Of a stretch of 64,000 nucleotides of DNA, positions 22,788-31,246 are shown piece after piece (positions within the stretch are counted from its first letter, which is position 1; each line of letters opens with the position of its first letter). The stretch comes from Conchocele bisecta. Lineage: Eukaryota > Mollusca > Bivalvia > Lucinida > Thyasiridae. The notes beneath the pieces are model-generated. The model was not told where the DNA came from. It saw only the letters and a program-made list of their open reading frames with translations, and did not search any database. Both the position numbers and the translations under genes were made by a program. The stretch covers positions 1 to 64,000 of the forward strand of contig JAQRGA010000065.1 in NCBI GenBank assembly GCA_029237695.1, in the 5' to 3' direction.

Positions 22788-23015
22788 TCATATCACATCT
22801 TTGACATGCGCAGTGAAGTATCGAAGTTGAGAAGAAAAATCTCTGTTCGAGTCCAAATCTAAATCTCCACGTAACTCTTTCCATTTGGTGATAAGGTCGC
22901 CAATATTAACCACTCTCTCTCTGTACTTACTGCCTGTCCCTCCGACATTTCGCCTTTTTTTGGTTTTTTTGGCCGACGCCGTTTCATACAATTTCCGTCC
23001 TGGACGTTTCGACAT
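22788..23015 (-). CDS. Small basic protein or first exon, unrecognised
   Basis: The ORF starts at a true ATG with A at -3 and encodes 75 residues. The first 25 are rich in Lys/Arg (MSKRPGRKLYETASAKKTKK), a likely nuclear localisation signal. The rest has NIGDLITKWKELRGDLDLDS, a W-x-x-L pattern reminiscent of the N-termini of some invertebrate and fish nuclear proteins with a WRELK-like motif; this is memory, not a match. The upstream 100 bp is CpG-rich with an NRF1-like site, as expected of a promoter. The frame ends at a stop, but it could be exon 1 if a donor is used near its end. It lies inside element M8, so it is either the element's own gene remnant or a captured host promoter plus exon. 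Confidence 0.45.
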   Translation of the reverse strand: MSKRPGRKLYETASAKKTKKRRNVGGTGSKYRERVVNIGDLITKWKELRGDLDLDSNRDFSSQLRYFTAHVKDVI

Positions 23016-23066
23016 GTTGATATTCTTGTTTACATATTGGGAAGCCTACTGGCGCGCGTAGTATAC

Positions 23067-23078
23067 TGCGCATGCGCA
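23067..23078 (-). promoter_or_regulatory. NRF1-type palindrome upstream of the 23015 ATG
   Basis: The sequence TGCGCATGCGCA is a perfect palindrome equal to the NRF1 consensus (YGCGCAYGCGCR). It lies 52 bp upstream of the minus-strand ATG at 23015 in a local CpG-rich stretch (GGCGCGCGTA, CCGCCGCGCG). Binding is inferred from the motif only. Confidence 0.5.
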
Positions 23079-23296
23079 CCGCAAGCCGTGATGTGAAAGT
23101 CGTCGTCCCCGCACATTATCAAAATAGACTGTTACCGCCGCGCGTCGCTAACAGTAAATTGATAATTAATAAATGATTATATATGTATAGCGGGCACTCG
23201 TAATTTTTAGAACTGGTGGAATAGTGACATAATTATACCCTTATTTAATTCCTATAAAGAACATTTTGTGCCTACTGCGTGGGCATGTATCTTTAG

Positions 23297-23780
23297 AAAC
23301 ATAGCCAACGCAAAAACTTAGGTGAATGAACCACGGTCACATCAGGTGAGGTGTGAGGTGGTTACACCACAGTGTTGAAGTATACCGAAGCATTCCATCA
23401 AGGGAAACAGAAGTTGTAATTAAATTAAACCGAGCGTTATGTTTTCCAAACCCGGAAATTTCTAAGTCAGTGACCTTGACCTTTGGGGTTAGCGGGCACC
23501 ATGGGCTTTCTGTATAGTGATGCGGGATGTTGTTACAAATGCATGTATGGTATATTAAAGCATTAAATTGAGGGAAACAGAAGTTACAACAAATTAACCT
23601 GAGCGTTAAAGGTACATGCCCACGCAGCAGGTTACACTGTACTTCCATGAACCATGAAAACTAGGTCAATGTCACATGGGCTCCCTTTGTGTGAGATGGC
23701 TACACCACAGTGTTGATGTATACCAAGTATGGAGGTCGCAGGACTTATAGTTTTCTGGAAACTGAGCTAAACACAAAAAC
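23297..23780. repeat. Second copy of the bivalve-type repeat
   Basis: GCATTCCATCAAGGGAAACA, GACCTTTGGGGTTAGCGGGC and the junction TTAACCTGAGCGTTAAAGGT plus the M8 left end repeat the layout at 22370-22610. Here the M8 left end (about 23610-23642) has no long body behind it, so this copy shows the site without the ORF-bearing interior. Confidence 0.5.
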
Positions 23781-24026
23781 TTAACCCTTTCAACACCACA
23801 GGCCTGTATAGTGGTATTGGAAAAAAGTGTAGATCCTGATGAGCCGGCTCGTGACGAGCCGTCTCATCACGATCTGCACTTTTTGCAATTGATTTTCATA
23901 CTTTTCAGAACAAAAACACCCCATATTCATAAATGGACTGGTCTGAATATCATTTGTGATGACTGGATAAGGTTGCACAATTATCATATCAAAATCAATT
24001 CCAGTTACTTAGGGGTGAAAGGGTTA
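23781..24026. mobile_element. TTAACCCTTT MITE, copy 1
   Basis: Ends TTAACCCTTTCAACACC and GGGGTGAAAGGGTTAA, with a GATGAGCCGGCTCGTGACG hairpin inside. It is homologous over its whole length to 57299-57538. TTAA at both edges suggests TTAA-targeted insertion. Confidence 0.75.
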
Positions 24027-24256
24027 ATCTACCGAGGTCTGTTCGTGGATGTGCACACACTCTTTTTAGCCCTTCGCTCCGTCTATAATGCACCCGCCTA
24101 AATTAATTGCTGCGTACGGGCCTGTGTACTATTTCGATGCTGCCATCGTTTGTCATGTTAAACAGGCATATCTGTATGTTTTCCAAAAAGATACTATACC
24201 AAATAAAAAACGTGTTTTCATAATGACCCTGTGTAATGTGGTATCATTGAAGATAT
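24027..24256. other. Intron sequence, nothing recognised
   Basis: No gene or repeat boundary was recognised. Confidence 0.3.
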
Positions 24257-24545
24257 ATAGAGAATAGTAGGATAGTGCCGTGAATGGGAAACATAGTTGG
24301 CAAGGCTCAGGAAACGGGATGGGCGAGGCTCTGCCGAGCACATCCCGTTTCCGTGCCGTGCCAGATATCTTTCCCATTCACGGCACTAACCTACTATTCT
24401 ATTTATCCCGTCAACACCTACACATTTCTTTATAAAATGCGAAACAAAATAACCCCAGCCACAGCACATATTCATACGCAATGATTAGGTTGTATTGACA
24501 GGATATCAACAATGTTTCACGACAGCGTGTTTCACGGAACATACC
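24257..24545 (-). mobile_element. Composite MITE M1, copy 4, reverse
   Basis: Part B comes first (24257-24400) and part A second from TTTATCCCGTCAACACC, the mirror of the other copies. The distal end of part A (GTGTTGACGGGATAAA) has been lost: the sequence runs ACGGAACATACCGGTACATT instead. Confidence 0.8.
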
Positions 24546-24761
24546 GGTACATTATCAGATTATCTATCTTGATTAATTCAACACGATAGGAAATCCGATA
24601 TTTATGTACCTACATGGTGAAGATAGAAATAACCCAGCCGTCCTAGTGTCGTCATATATCTCCAATTAAACCACATTACACAAAGCCATGATGAAAACAC
24701 ACTTTTATTTTTTATAATATTTTTTTCTCCAAAAATCTTGATATGCCCTTTAAATACTCAC

Positions 24762-24893
24762 GTTTGATACAGAGTCCGGACTCGTTATTGTAGACAAACC
24801 CAAGGTCACACCCGCATTTCCCAAGGTCACAAACACGGTTGTCCGTATGCAGACGGCACTCCATGTCCATTGTACACACGTCTCCATGAATAA
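24762..24893 (-). CDS. Exon G: intact six-cysteine EGF/EB-like module
   Basis: Acceptor ATCCTTTCAG (start 24893) and donor GTGAGT (end 24762) bracket a 132-bp phase 1-1 exon. The phase-1 frame reads IHGDVC-x5-C-x8-C-x4-C-x-C-x2-GF-x9-C and has no stop. The longest ATG frame in this stretch is another frame without meaning; the true frame has no ATG, as expected for an internal exon. It is the best-preserved module and a good reference for judging the damaged ones. Confidence 0.85.
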
Positions 24894-24967
24894 CTGAAAG
24901 GATAACACAGTGTGTACACTTAGTGTAAATATAGGATACACATATTTGTGCAAGGAATATGATCTGT

Positions 24968-25256
24968 ATTTAGCACGTCAACACATTGCGTATGTGCCGT
25001 GAAACACGGTGCCGTGAAACATTTTTGATATCCTGTCAATACGACCTAACTACTGCGTATGAATATGTGCAGTGGCTGGGGTTATTATTTTGCATTTTAA
25101 AGCATTTTAAATAGAATAGTAGGTTAGTGCCGTGAATGGGAACACAATATCTGGCGCGGCACGGAAACGGGATGTGCTCGGCAGAGCCTCGCCCATCCCG
25201 TTTCCTAAGCCTTGCCAGATATGTTTTCCCATTCACGGCACTAACCTACTATTCCT
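24968..25256 (+). mobile_element. Composite MITE M1, copy 5
   Basis: It starts TTTAGCACGTCAACACATTG (a changed CCC). The inner end of part A is deleted so that AAAGCATTTTAAATAGAAT joins directly to part B, and part B is a complete palindrome to about 25254. Confidence 0.8.
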
Positions 25257-25474
25257 TATATATTATTCATCGAGTGTTGTGAAATGTCCATATTGCACGA
25301 GTGCTTCACATCACGCTCTATTGATCTTGTTTATTTTCGTCAAAAATGATTGGATTTAACATATATTGCATGATAGTCTGTTTATTGTTGATCATGTGAT
25401 GAATTTATAGTACAATGTTATTTCTCCATGACGATACAATGCTCGACGCGCAGGGATTATTCAGACGCGGCGAT

Positions 25475-25847
25475 ATCAAGGTGCATGATCACGTGGTTAA
25501 AACAACAACGACTTCGCCCACACCAAATTAAGTATTATTTGATATTTTCCTTAAAATGCAACGGATTTTCATGAAATATGGCACAGCAAACGCGTCTTCA
25601 AGATCTGCATTTGGTGGTCCATGGAGTTCGGCACAGTCGGTAGACACGGAAATCGATTCTTCGCAAAAACGACATAAGTTTGGGCGAAAATACCACCAAG
25701 TGCAGCTTAACAAGACGCGTTTAATTCATCACAATCCGTTACTTAATAAGGACAATATAAAAGAATACGTACTTTGAATCAGATAGATTCTGGAAGTTTC
25801 AGTACTTATTGTTGTTGTTGTTAGTAACATGTGATCATACACCTTGG
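25475..25847. mobile_element. Family M5 MITE, copy 2
   Basis: Ends TCAAGGTGCATGATCACGTG and ATGTGATCATACACCTTGG, with AACAACAACG and GTTGTTGTTGTT inside each end. Compared with copies 1 and 3, one half of the central ACGACATAAGT hairpin is missing. Confidence 0.75.
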
Positions 25848-25974
25848 ATGTCTGAGAACCAAAGTACTTTGTTACGGCCTGATGTATTATACATGTATAT
25901 AGACTCGCCGGCGCTAATATTGCCAATATTTGTAAATTTCTTTATTTCAAAACACTAGAATAGTGACCGGCTAA

Positions 25975-25998
25975 GCCTGAGCTTGATACAGCTCAGGC
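25975..25998. repeat. Hairpin related to 43491-43538
   Basis: GCCTGAGC TTGATACA GCTCAGGC, followed by TGATTGCGAGCTGGCATTG. The same hairpin plus flank (TTGATTGCGAGTTGAGATTG) occurs at 43491-43570, marking a small dispersed element. Confidence 0.5.
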
Positions 25999-26116
25999 TC
26001 AATCGAATGGTTTGATTGCGAGCTGGCATTGTCTATAGATACTCAGAAACGACGTTGACAGTGCAGGCAATATTAACACAGGCGGTTGTGTACAGTTTAT
26101 GCAATATATTACGTAC

Positions 26117-26244
26117 CGGGTCTACATGACGTCACGTTTTCTTTCAAATGCCCCGGAAGGCACTGGCAGGTCTGTTTCCAACATTGGTTCTGTTTATGAC
26201 GCTATCACAATTCGAGTGCACGTCACAGCTGTCATCTAACGTAC
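26117..26244 (-). pseudogene. Exon H2: EGF/EB-like module with a one-base deletion
   Basis: An acceptor CGTGCAG (start 26244) and donor GTACGT (end 26117), both phase 1, bracket 128 bp, one short of a multiple of three. The first frame gives TLDDSC-x4-NC-x6 ending NRTN. The next frame gives CWKQTCQCLPGH then ENVTSCRP. One missing base around 26181-26186 explains both, and adding it would give a standard six-cysteine module ending in phase 1. The deletion could be real or a sequencing error, since the damage is a single base. Confidence 0.75.
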
Positions 26245-26878
26245 CTGCACGTTCATCGTGCCCTGAACCCCTCAATAATTGTGTTAGTGGGCCTGACCCC
26301 CTCAATAATTCTGTAATAAAGCACATTTTCTCATCTCCAAACTTGCTGAGAAAGCGGGAAATTGCGTTTCACGCCTATTAGATTTCCCCGGACCCCCTAG
26401 CAACATCGGGACCTTTGGGCCCTCAATATTGGGCCCCACCCCAATAATTTCCCGGTTCCGCCGCCTATGTTGTAATTGTAAACGAATAACAGTCACAAAT
26501 ATGGTAACAGTGAAACACGACCATGCTGGTAATGATTACATTAGCTGTTGAATTTTGACAGACCAATCAGTGCACACGCAGAATTATGTGCTCTGTATTT
26601 CTCACATGTTTCCACGACATTTTAGGAACATATTTAGTATTTTCTAATTGAATTTCGACGAGCAAACTGATTGACGATAAGGGAGGTAATTCAGGGGCGG
26701 GCTTTATGTCTGACCGTCACGATAAATGGCGCTTGTTCAGTTATACATTCGTGCAGTCTGATATGTGGCTGTGAGAAATGGAGCTTATAGGATTTGCGAC
26801 CAGTGTAGATCCAGATCAGCCTATACATCCGCACAGTCTGATCAGGATCTGCACTGTTCGCCATTCCATCAATGAAAC
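26245..26878. other. Intron; includes GATCAGGATCTGCACTGTTC repeat
   Basis: It contains pyrimidine-rich CCCCTCAATAATT repeats (26268-26310), GGGCCCCACCCC strings, and at 26793-26875 a copy of the dispersed repeat seen at 10816. No gene. Confidence 0.4.
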
Positions 26879-26984
26879 ACCTGGCGCGGAAATATATGGT
26901 GCTCGGCAGAGCCTCACCCATCCCGTTTCCTAAGCCTTGCCAGATATGTTTTCCCATTCACAGCACTAACCTACTATTCTCTAT
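26879..26984 (+). mobile_element. Composite MITE M1, copy 6, 5'-truncated
   Basis: Only the right part of palindrome B remains, from CCTGGCGCGGAAATATATGG to CACTAACCTACTATTCTCTA. It joins directly to the repeat ending CCATCAATGAAACA. Confidence 0.75.
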
Positions 26985-27140
26985 ATCTCCAGTCATAGCC
27001 ACATATATGATCGAGTCCGAGTGTTTGTCAGGAATGCACCAAGAATGTTCCCTAAATAAATATAGTGACCTGTGTTAGCTCTTTGTAGGAGAATAAAACC
27101 CCGCAAATAAATACGTAGCTATATTACGATATGTACTCAC

Positions 27141-27293
27141 GGCGAATGCACTGTTTCCGGTTCCGGTGTCCATAATATCAGGATGCACATGCGCACGGTC
27201 CGTTGTCGCATACGGAATGGTTCACGAATATGCCACATGCTCACAAACCGCCACATTCGTCGAATGGAATGCATTCATCTTTAATCAGTTTTA
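27141..27293 (-). pseudogene. Exon H: cysteine-rich module with two nonsense codons
   Basis: Acceptor TCCATTACAG (start 27293) and donor GTGAGT (end 27141) give a 153-bp phase 1-1 exon. The frame reads KDEC-x5-C then a TGA (27241-27243), AC-x8-C-x4-C-x-C, a second TGA (27178-27180) and YYGHRNRKQC. The second stop stands where sister modules have G before Y, and both could arise by one base change. Splice sites and cysteines are otherwise intact, so the exon decayed recently or is skipped. Confidence 0.75.
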
Positions 27294-27390
27294 CTGTAAT
27301 GGAAAAATACAACGAATAACTTCGAAATACTGAGCGTGCGATTTGAATGATTACTGAATTGTACTTGTTGCACTAAACGGCGTCTAAAAT

Positions 27391-27686
27391 ATTATCCCGT
27401 CAACACAGTGCGTATGTGCCGTGAAACATTTTTGATATCCTGTCAATACGACATAATCACCGCGTATGAATATGTGCGGTGGCTGGGATTATTTATTTTT
27501 TTGCATTTTAAAGCAAGTATAGGTGTTGACGGGATAAATAGAATAGTAGGTTAGAACCGTGATTGGGAACAATAATATCTGGCGCGGCTCGGAAACGGGA
27601 TGTGCTCGGCAGAGCCTCGCCCTTCCCGTTTCCTAAGCCTTGCCAGATATTTGTCCCATTCACGGCACTAACCTACTATTCTCTAT
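27391..27686 (+). mobile_element. Composite MITE M1, copy 7
   Basis: Complete part A (ATTATCCCGTCAACACAGTG to GTGTTGACGGGATAAA) plus complete palindrome B. One TGCCGTGAAACACGG block in part A is missing, as if one of the two tandem blocks was lost. Confidence 0.8.
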
Positions 27687-27900
27687 TTACAATTAACCCG
27701 AATTTGGGTTTATTACAAAGGGCAGCATAGTGTCGAGGAATTACTATGGCACGTGGGCCAATGTGTCCCGCTTTGAATGGTCCAAATTGCCGTTTCGATC
27801 AGACTGGGTCCGTTTTGGATGGGTCCGTTGTTGGAATGGATCAGTATTTGGACAGGTCCGTTTTGATAAAAGTCGACAATGTAGATGCAGAGGATTTCAA
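27687..27900. other. Intron spacer between two M1 copies
   Basis: GGTCCGTTTTGGATGGGTCC-like degenerate repeats at about 27805-27865. No gene. Confidence 0.3.
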
Positions 27901-28218
27901 TTTATCCCGTCAACACAGTGCGTATGTGCCGTGAAACACGGGGCCGTGAAACATTTTTAATATCCTGTCAATACGTCCTAATCACTGCGTATGACTATGT
28001 GCGGTTGTCATACTAGTCGATTCTCCGATTTTGAGGATGGGGCTGGGGTTATTTTTTTGCATTTTAAAGTTATTTGCAGGTGTTGACGGGATAAATAGAA
28101 TAGTAGGTTAGTGCCGTGAATGCGAAAACTATCTGGCGTGGCACGGCAGAGCCTCGCCCATCCCGTTTCCTGAGCCTTTCCATATATGTTTCCCATTCAT
28201 GGCACCTACTATTCTCTA
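27901..28218 (+). mobile_element. Composite MITE M1, copy 8
   Basis: Starts TTTATCCCGTCAACACAGTG. A unique insertion of about 40 bp (CATACTAGTCGATTCTCCGA) interrupts part A, and part B has lost part of its left arm (GGCGTGGCACGGCAGAGCC). Confidence 0.8.
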
Positions 28219-28239
28219 TATGTGTCGGTTTGCAATCAA

Positions 28240-28590
28240 ATCCAAATCGCTAATAGTGTGTACATGTGTGTATTCCCATACAGTGCGTTTACACAAACTT
28301 CACTTGCGATTAACTTCCTTATCGCATCGCCGTATTCCGCCGATATCCATTGTCAAAATCCGTCATATTTGCCGACAAATGACGTCAAAAGTTTACACAA
28401 AATTCGCAGCAATGCGGAAATGGGCTGTGGATTTTGTGTCAAAATTGAATGTCATTTAAGAAAAATATTACATTTTTCGAAATCAATATCGGCAGTAAAC
28501 GGCGGTGCGATAAGGAATGCATTACCAGAGCTGGGTCCGTACACTTTTTCCACCAGAATTAAAGGTTGGTGCCCTCAAAGTATGTAAAAT
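28240..28590. repeat. Inverted repeat with CTTATCGCATCGCCG arms
   Basis: CTTATCGCATCGCCGTATTC (28318) faces GGCGGTGCGATAAGGAATGC (28502). A half copy, GGCGATGCGATAAGGGATGT, occurs at about 57580. The two overlapping plus-strand ORFs (up to 133 aa) are hairpin translations with no domain. Confidence 0.5.
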
Positions 28591-29196
28591 ACATGGTTAT
28601 GGAAATTAAGTGGGTACCGTACCTAATGATGTAACTATTCCACATGTTTTTCACATCGACAGTTTCTGTTTGTTTACACAGTATTAACTAATATTCGTAT
28701 AACTTCGTGTCAGTAGTGGTGATCACCAGTGTATATACATGTGAAGAAATGCTCATTAGTTTTAATTATTTAAATAAATTATGTGTATCAACAATTACGA
28801 CTGCTGTCGATGTCTTATAAAGTGTAATTATTGTACATCAGAAAATGCATTATACGAATAAATATTGATTTTCTTTGAATAAATACTGATTTGTGTTAAT
28901 ATGTTGAGAAAACGCGGTTATCTCTCATAACCTGAACATTTTTTGTAATCTGTCATAAAAATAAGGCAAAATAATGCATGCCAATAAGGGCACCAGATAA
29001 TACAAATTAAATGCTATTTGTGTATATTAATGACACATCTAATGTGTGTATATTAATGACACATCTAATGTGTGTATATTAATGACACATATAATGTGTG
29101 TATATTAATGACACATCTAATGGTTGAAACAATAAAAGATAACCCCTACAGTACATCCTGATGTACGGGACCCCATCTTTAAACCCGGATGTTTAC
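28591..29196. other. Intron with four 26-bp tandem repeats
   Basis: ATGTGTGTATATTAATGACA-type 26-bp units run from about 29021 to 29122. The stretch 28720-28960 is a diverged copy of the repeat at 1-235. No gene. Confidence 0.5.
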
Positions 29197-29310
29197 CTTC
29201 GTCGAAGGCGTCGTCACAGTGCGCATGTCCGTCCTGGACTTGGGACATGTTTATACACTGGCCCGGCACCGACAGGCACGAAAACTGCGGCGGTGGGCAT
29301 GGCAACACCA
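29197..29310 (-). CDS. Exon I: LDL-receptor class A domain
   Basis: Acceptor ATTCCTCCAG (start 29310) and donor GTAAAC (end 29197) define a 114-bp phase 1-1 exon. It encodes PCPPPQFSC-x7-QC, INMSQVQDG and then HCDDAFDEG, the LDLa layout of C-x5-F-x-C-x-C-x-C with acidic DDAFDE at the calcium site. One of the usual six cysteines, the one before the D-G pair, is replaced by Ser or Gln in the middle loop, so the domain may be degenerate. It has the same length as exon K. It acts as an extracellular ligand-binding module. Confidence 0.75.
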
Positions 29311-29329
29311 CTGGAGGAATAATATACAA

Positions 29330-30625
29330 GCGATTATTGTCCATTTCACGAAACCTGCCCAAATTGTACGGCTACATAAACAACGTAAAAACAATATTTT
29401 TGTCCATAATATTAAACCATAGCAAAATTTAAGAATGACCCTACTTTTCATTTCGTGGAATTTGGTCCAATATTGATTTTATTGCGAAAAAACAATTTCC
29501 ACATGTTAAATTCCCATAGACATCTTAGTGAAGATGTCTATGGTATGGTGGATGATTAGGGACATTTCGCCTCGTCGCTCCGTCGCTCCGTCGCCTCGAA
29601 GTTTATCGCTCCTTCGCGGCGACGGAGCGATAATTATCACCATAGATTTAACATGGGGACATTCCAGAAATAGTGGACCGATTTTCTTCAAAATGTAACT
29701 TTTGTTTTCTTAGTTGGATCATTTCCAAGCTATATAGCTAGGTTTCAGAATCAATTTCCAAAATGTTTCGTTTCTCGACTCATCCTCCAGGTTCTCCACC
29801 TCTTTTTCCCCATGCTAAATTCCCATAGAGAAGTCATTTGCATAGGACCGTTTTTAAAAAATTATGTTTTACCGCGGGGTGGGCGGCGGACAGAAAAAGT
29901 GCACAGTTTGTGTACACAACCCCTCCGAAACCGTTCAGTCGATCGATCTGAAACTATACACGTCTACTACATATATTGAAGATGTGCACCTTGGTGTTTT
30001 TATGCCGAAAAAAAATATTTTTGAACAAAAATATCACCTTTTTAACTTAGCCATTTGTTTCTACATTTTGTGTGTACAATTCTATATAGGGTACAGAGTT
30101 TGTGTACACAACATCTCTGAAGCCGTTCAGTCGATCGTTCTGAAACTATACACACGTCTTCTACACATATTGAAGATGTGCACCTTGGTGTTTTTATGCC
30201 GAAAAAATATTTTTTAATAAAAAATATCACCTTTTTAACTTAGCCATTTTTTCTACATTTTTGTATCCAATTCTATATACTTTCTACTTTGTACATCTCT
30301 ACCTAAATTAGTATACATGTTTAACTCAACGATAGGAAGAAATAATGCTATAGATTTTCAAATGTTCATTAATGTTTCTTGCCTTGGTGACAGCTTCACA
30401 TTTCTGCATCTTCGCTATCTGGCCCATCTTCGACGGGCGTATTTTGTGACTTGCGGCACTCTTGTTCGTATTGAAATCAATATTTGACAAAATTTCACGA
30501 AATATAAAATGGCTCATTCTTAAATTTGATAAAATTTTATATTATTGAAAAATATATTGTTTTTGCATTGTTTATATTGCAGTAAAATGTGGGCAGGTTT
30601 CGTGAAACAGACAGTAGTATTCACG
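29330..30625. mobile_element. 1.3-kb inverted-repeat element with internal duplication
   Basis: The left arm (ATTTCACGAAACCTGCCCAA, CAAAATTTAAGAATGA) and right arm (TCAAATTTAAGAATGAGCCA, GTGGGCAGGTTTCGTGAAA) are inverted copies. Inside, a segment of about 195 bp (GTTCAGTCGATCGATCTGAA, GATGTGCACCTTGGTGTTTT) is tandemly duplicated at 29890-30060 and 30085-30250. A hairpin on TCCCATAGACATCTTAG/GAAGATGTCTATGG lies at 29512-29542, with GC-rich GCGACGGAGCGATAATTATC near 29620. The left arm starts about 20 bp upstream of the exon I acceptor. The 117-aa ORF across the duplication is not recognised. Confidence 0.6.
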
Positions 30626-31246
30626 TTATGCATGTTTTTATTGATTAGTATGAGTGCTTTGCCCATTCAAGAGCAAGGTCATAATTATACAGCGTCACAG
30701 AATGAAAATAAACACACAATTCAAGACTAGAGCAAAAAGTTCAGCAATGCATGTTTTTTTCACTTTCGGACACTGACTATTAAGGAAAATGTCCTGATCC
30801 CGCACCAGGCACTTTTATTACACCAGATTACTTGGCCCTAGGTGTGAATCATACTGTCTGTTCCACGTTTTGCTGCCGACGCACTTTTGGCCATTAAACA
30901 TATTAATCTGAAAAACGTTTAAATATAAGTACTTTTACATCAATAACAAAATATTTACCCTCCCCAATATAAATTATTTGGTGAAATTCCTAGGAATTTT
31001 ACATGGAGCTGGCGAGTTAAGTGTCCTGGAGGGTGGAAAAACGTCAATAATTGGAAATTGACTCCGAAACCTGGTGAGATAATTTGGAAATGATGTAACT
31101 AAGAAACAAAAGTTAGATTTTGAAAATTCGTCTACAAATAAAACAAAAAACGTGGAACAGAGAGTAGTAAGATTTACTGGTATGATTTGCACGTGAATGC
31201 ATCTTTTCTCCCACATCCTCCCTTGTATACTTTGTACATGTGTTGC
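30626..31246. other. Unassigned; short repeat at 30850-30910
   Basis: It contains the partner of the 6226-6280 repeat. No gene seen. Confidence 0.35.

Larger units (their letters stand above)
22574..23296. mobile_element. Element M8 with inverted ends, carrying a small ORF
   Basis: The left end TTAAAGGTACATGCCCACGC and the right end GCGTGGGCATGTATCTTTAG are inverted copies. The right subterminal part (GCGGGCACTCGTAATTTTTA, GAACTGGTGGAATAGTGACA) matches, inverted, the segment after the 38-bp array at 53720-53900. The interior contains the minus-strand ORF at 22788-23015 and a CpG-rich stretch. Confidence 0.65.

Noticed and set aside
24750..24953. 67-codon ORF starting MHKYVYPIF
   Set aside because: It reads exon G in the wrong frame. 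The true frame is fixed by the splice sites and the six-cysteine pattern.
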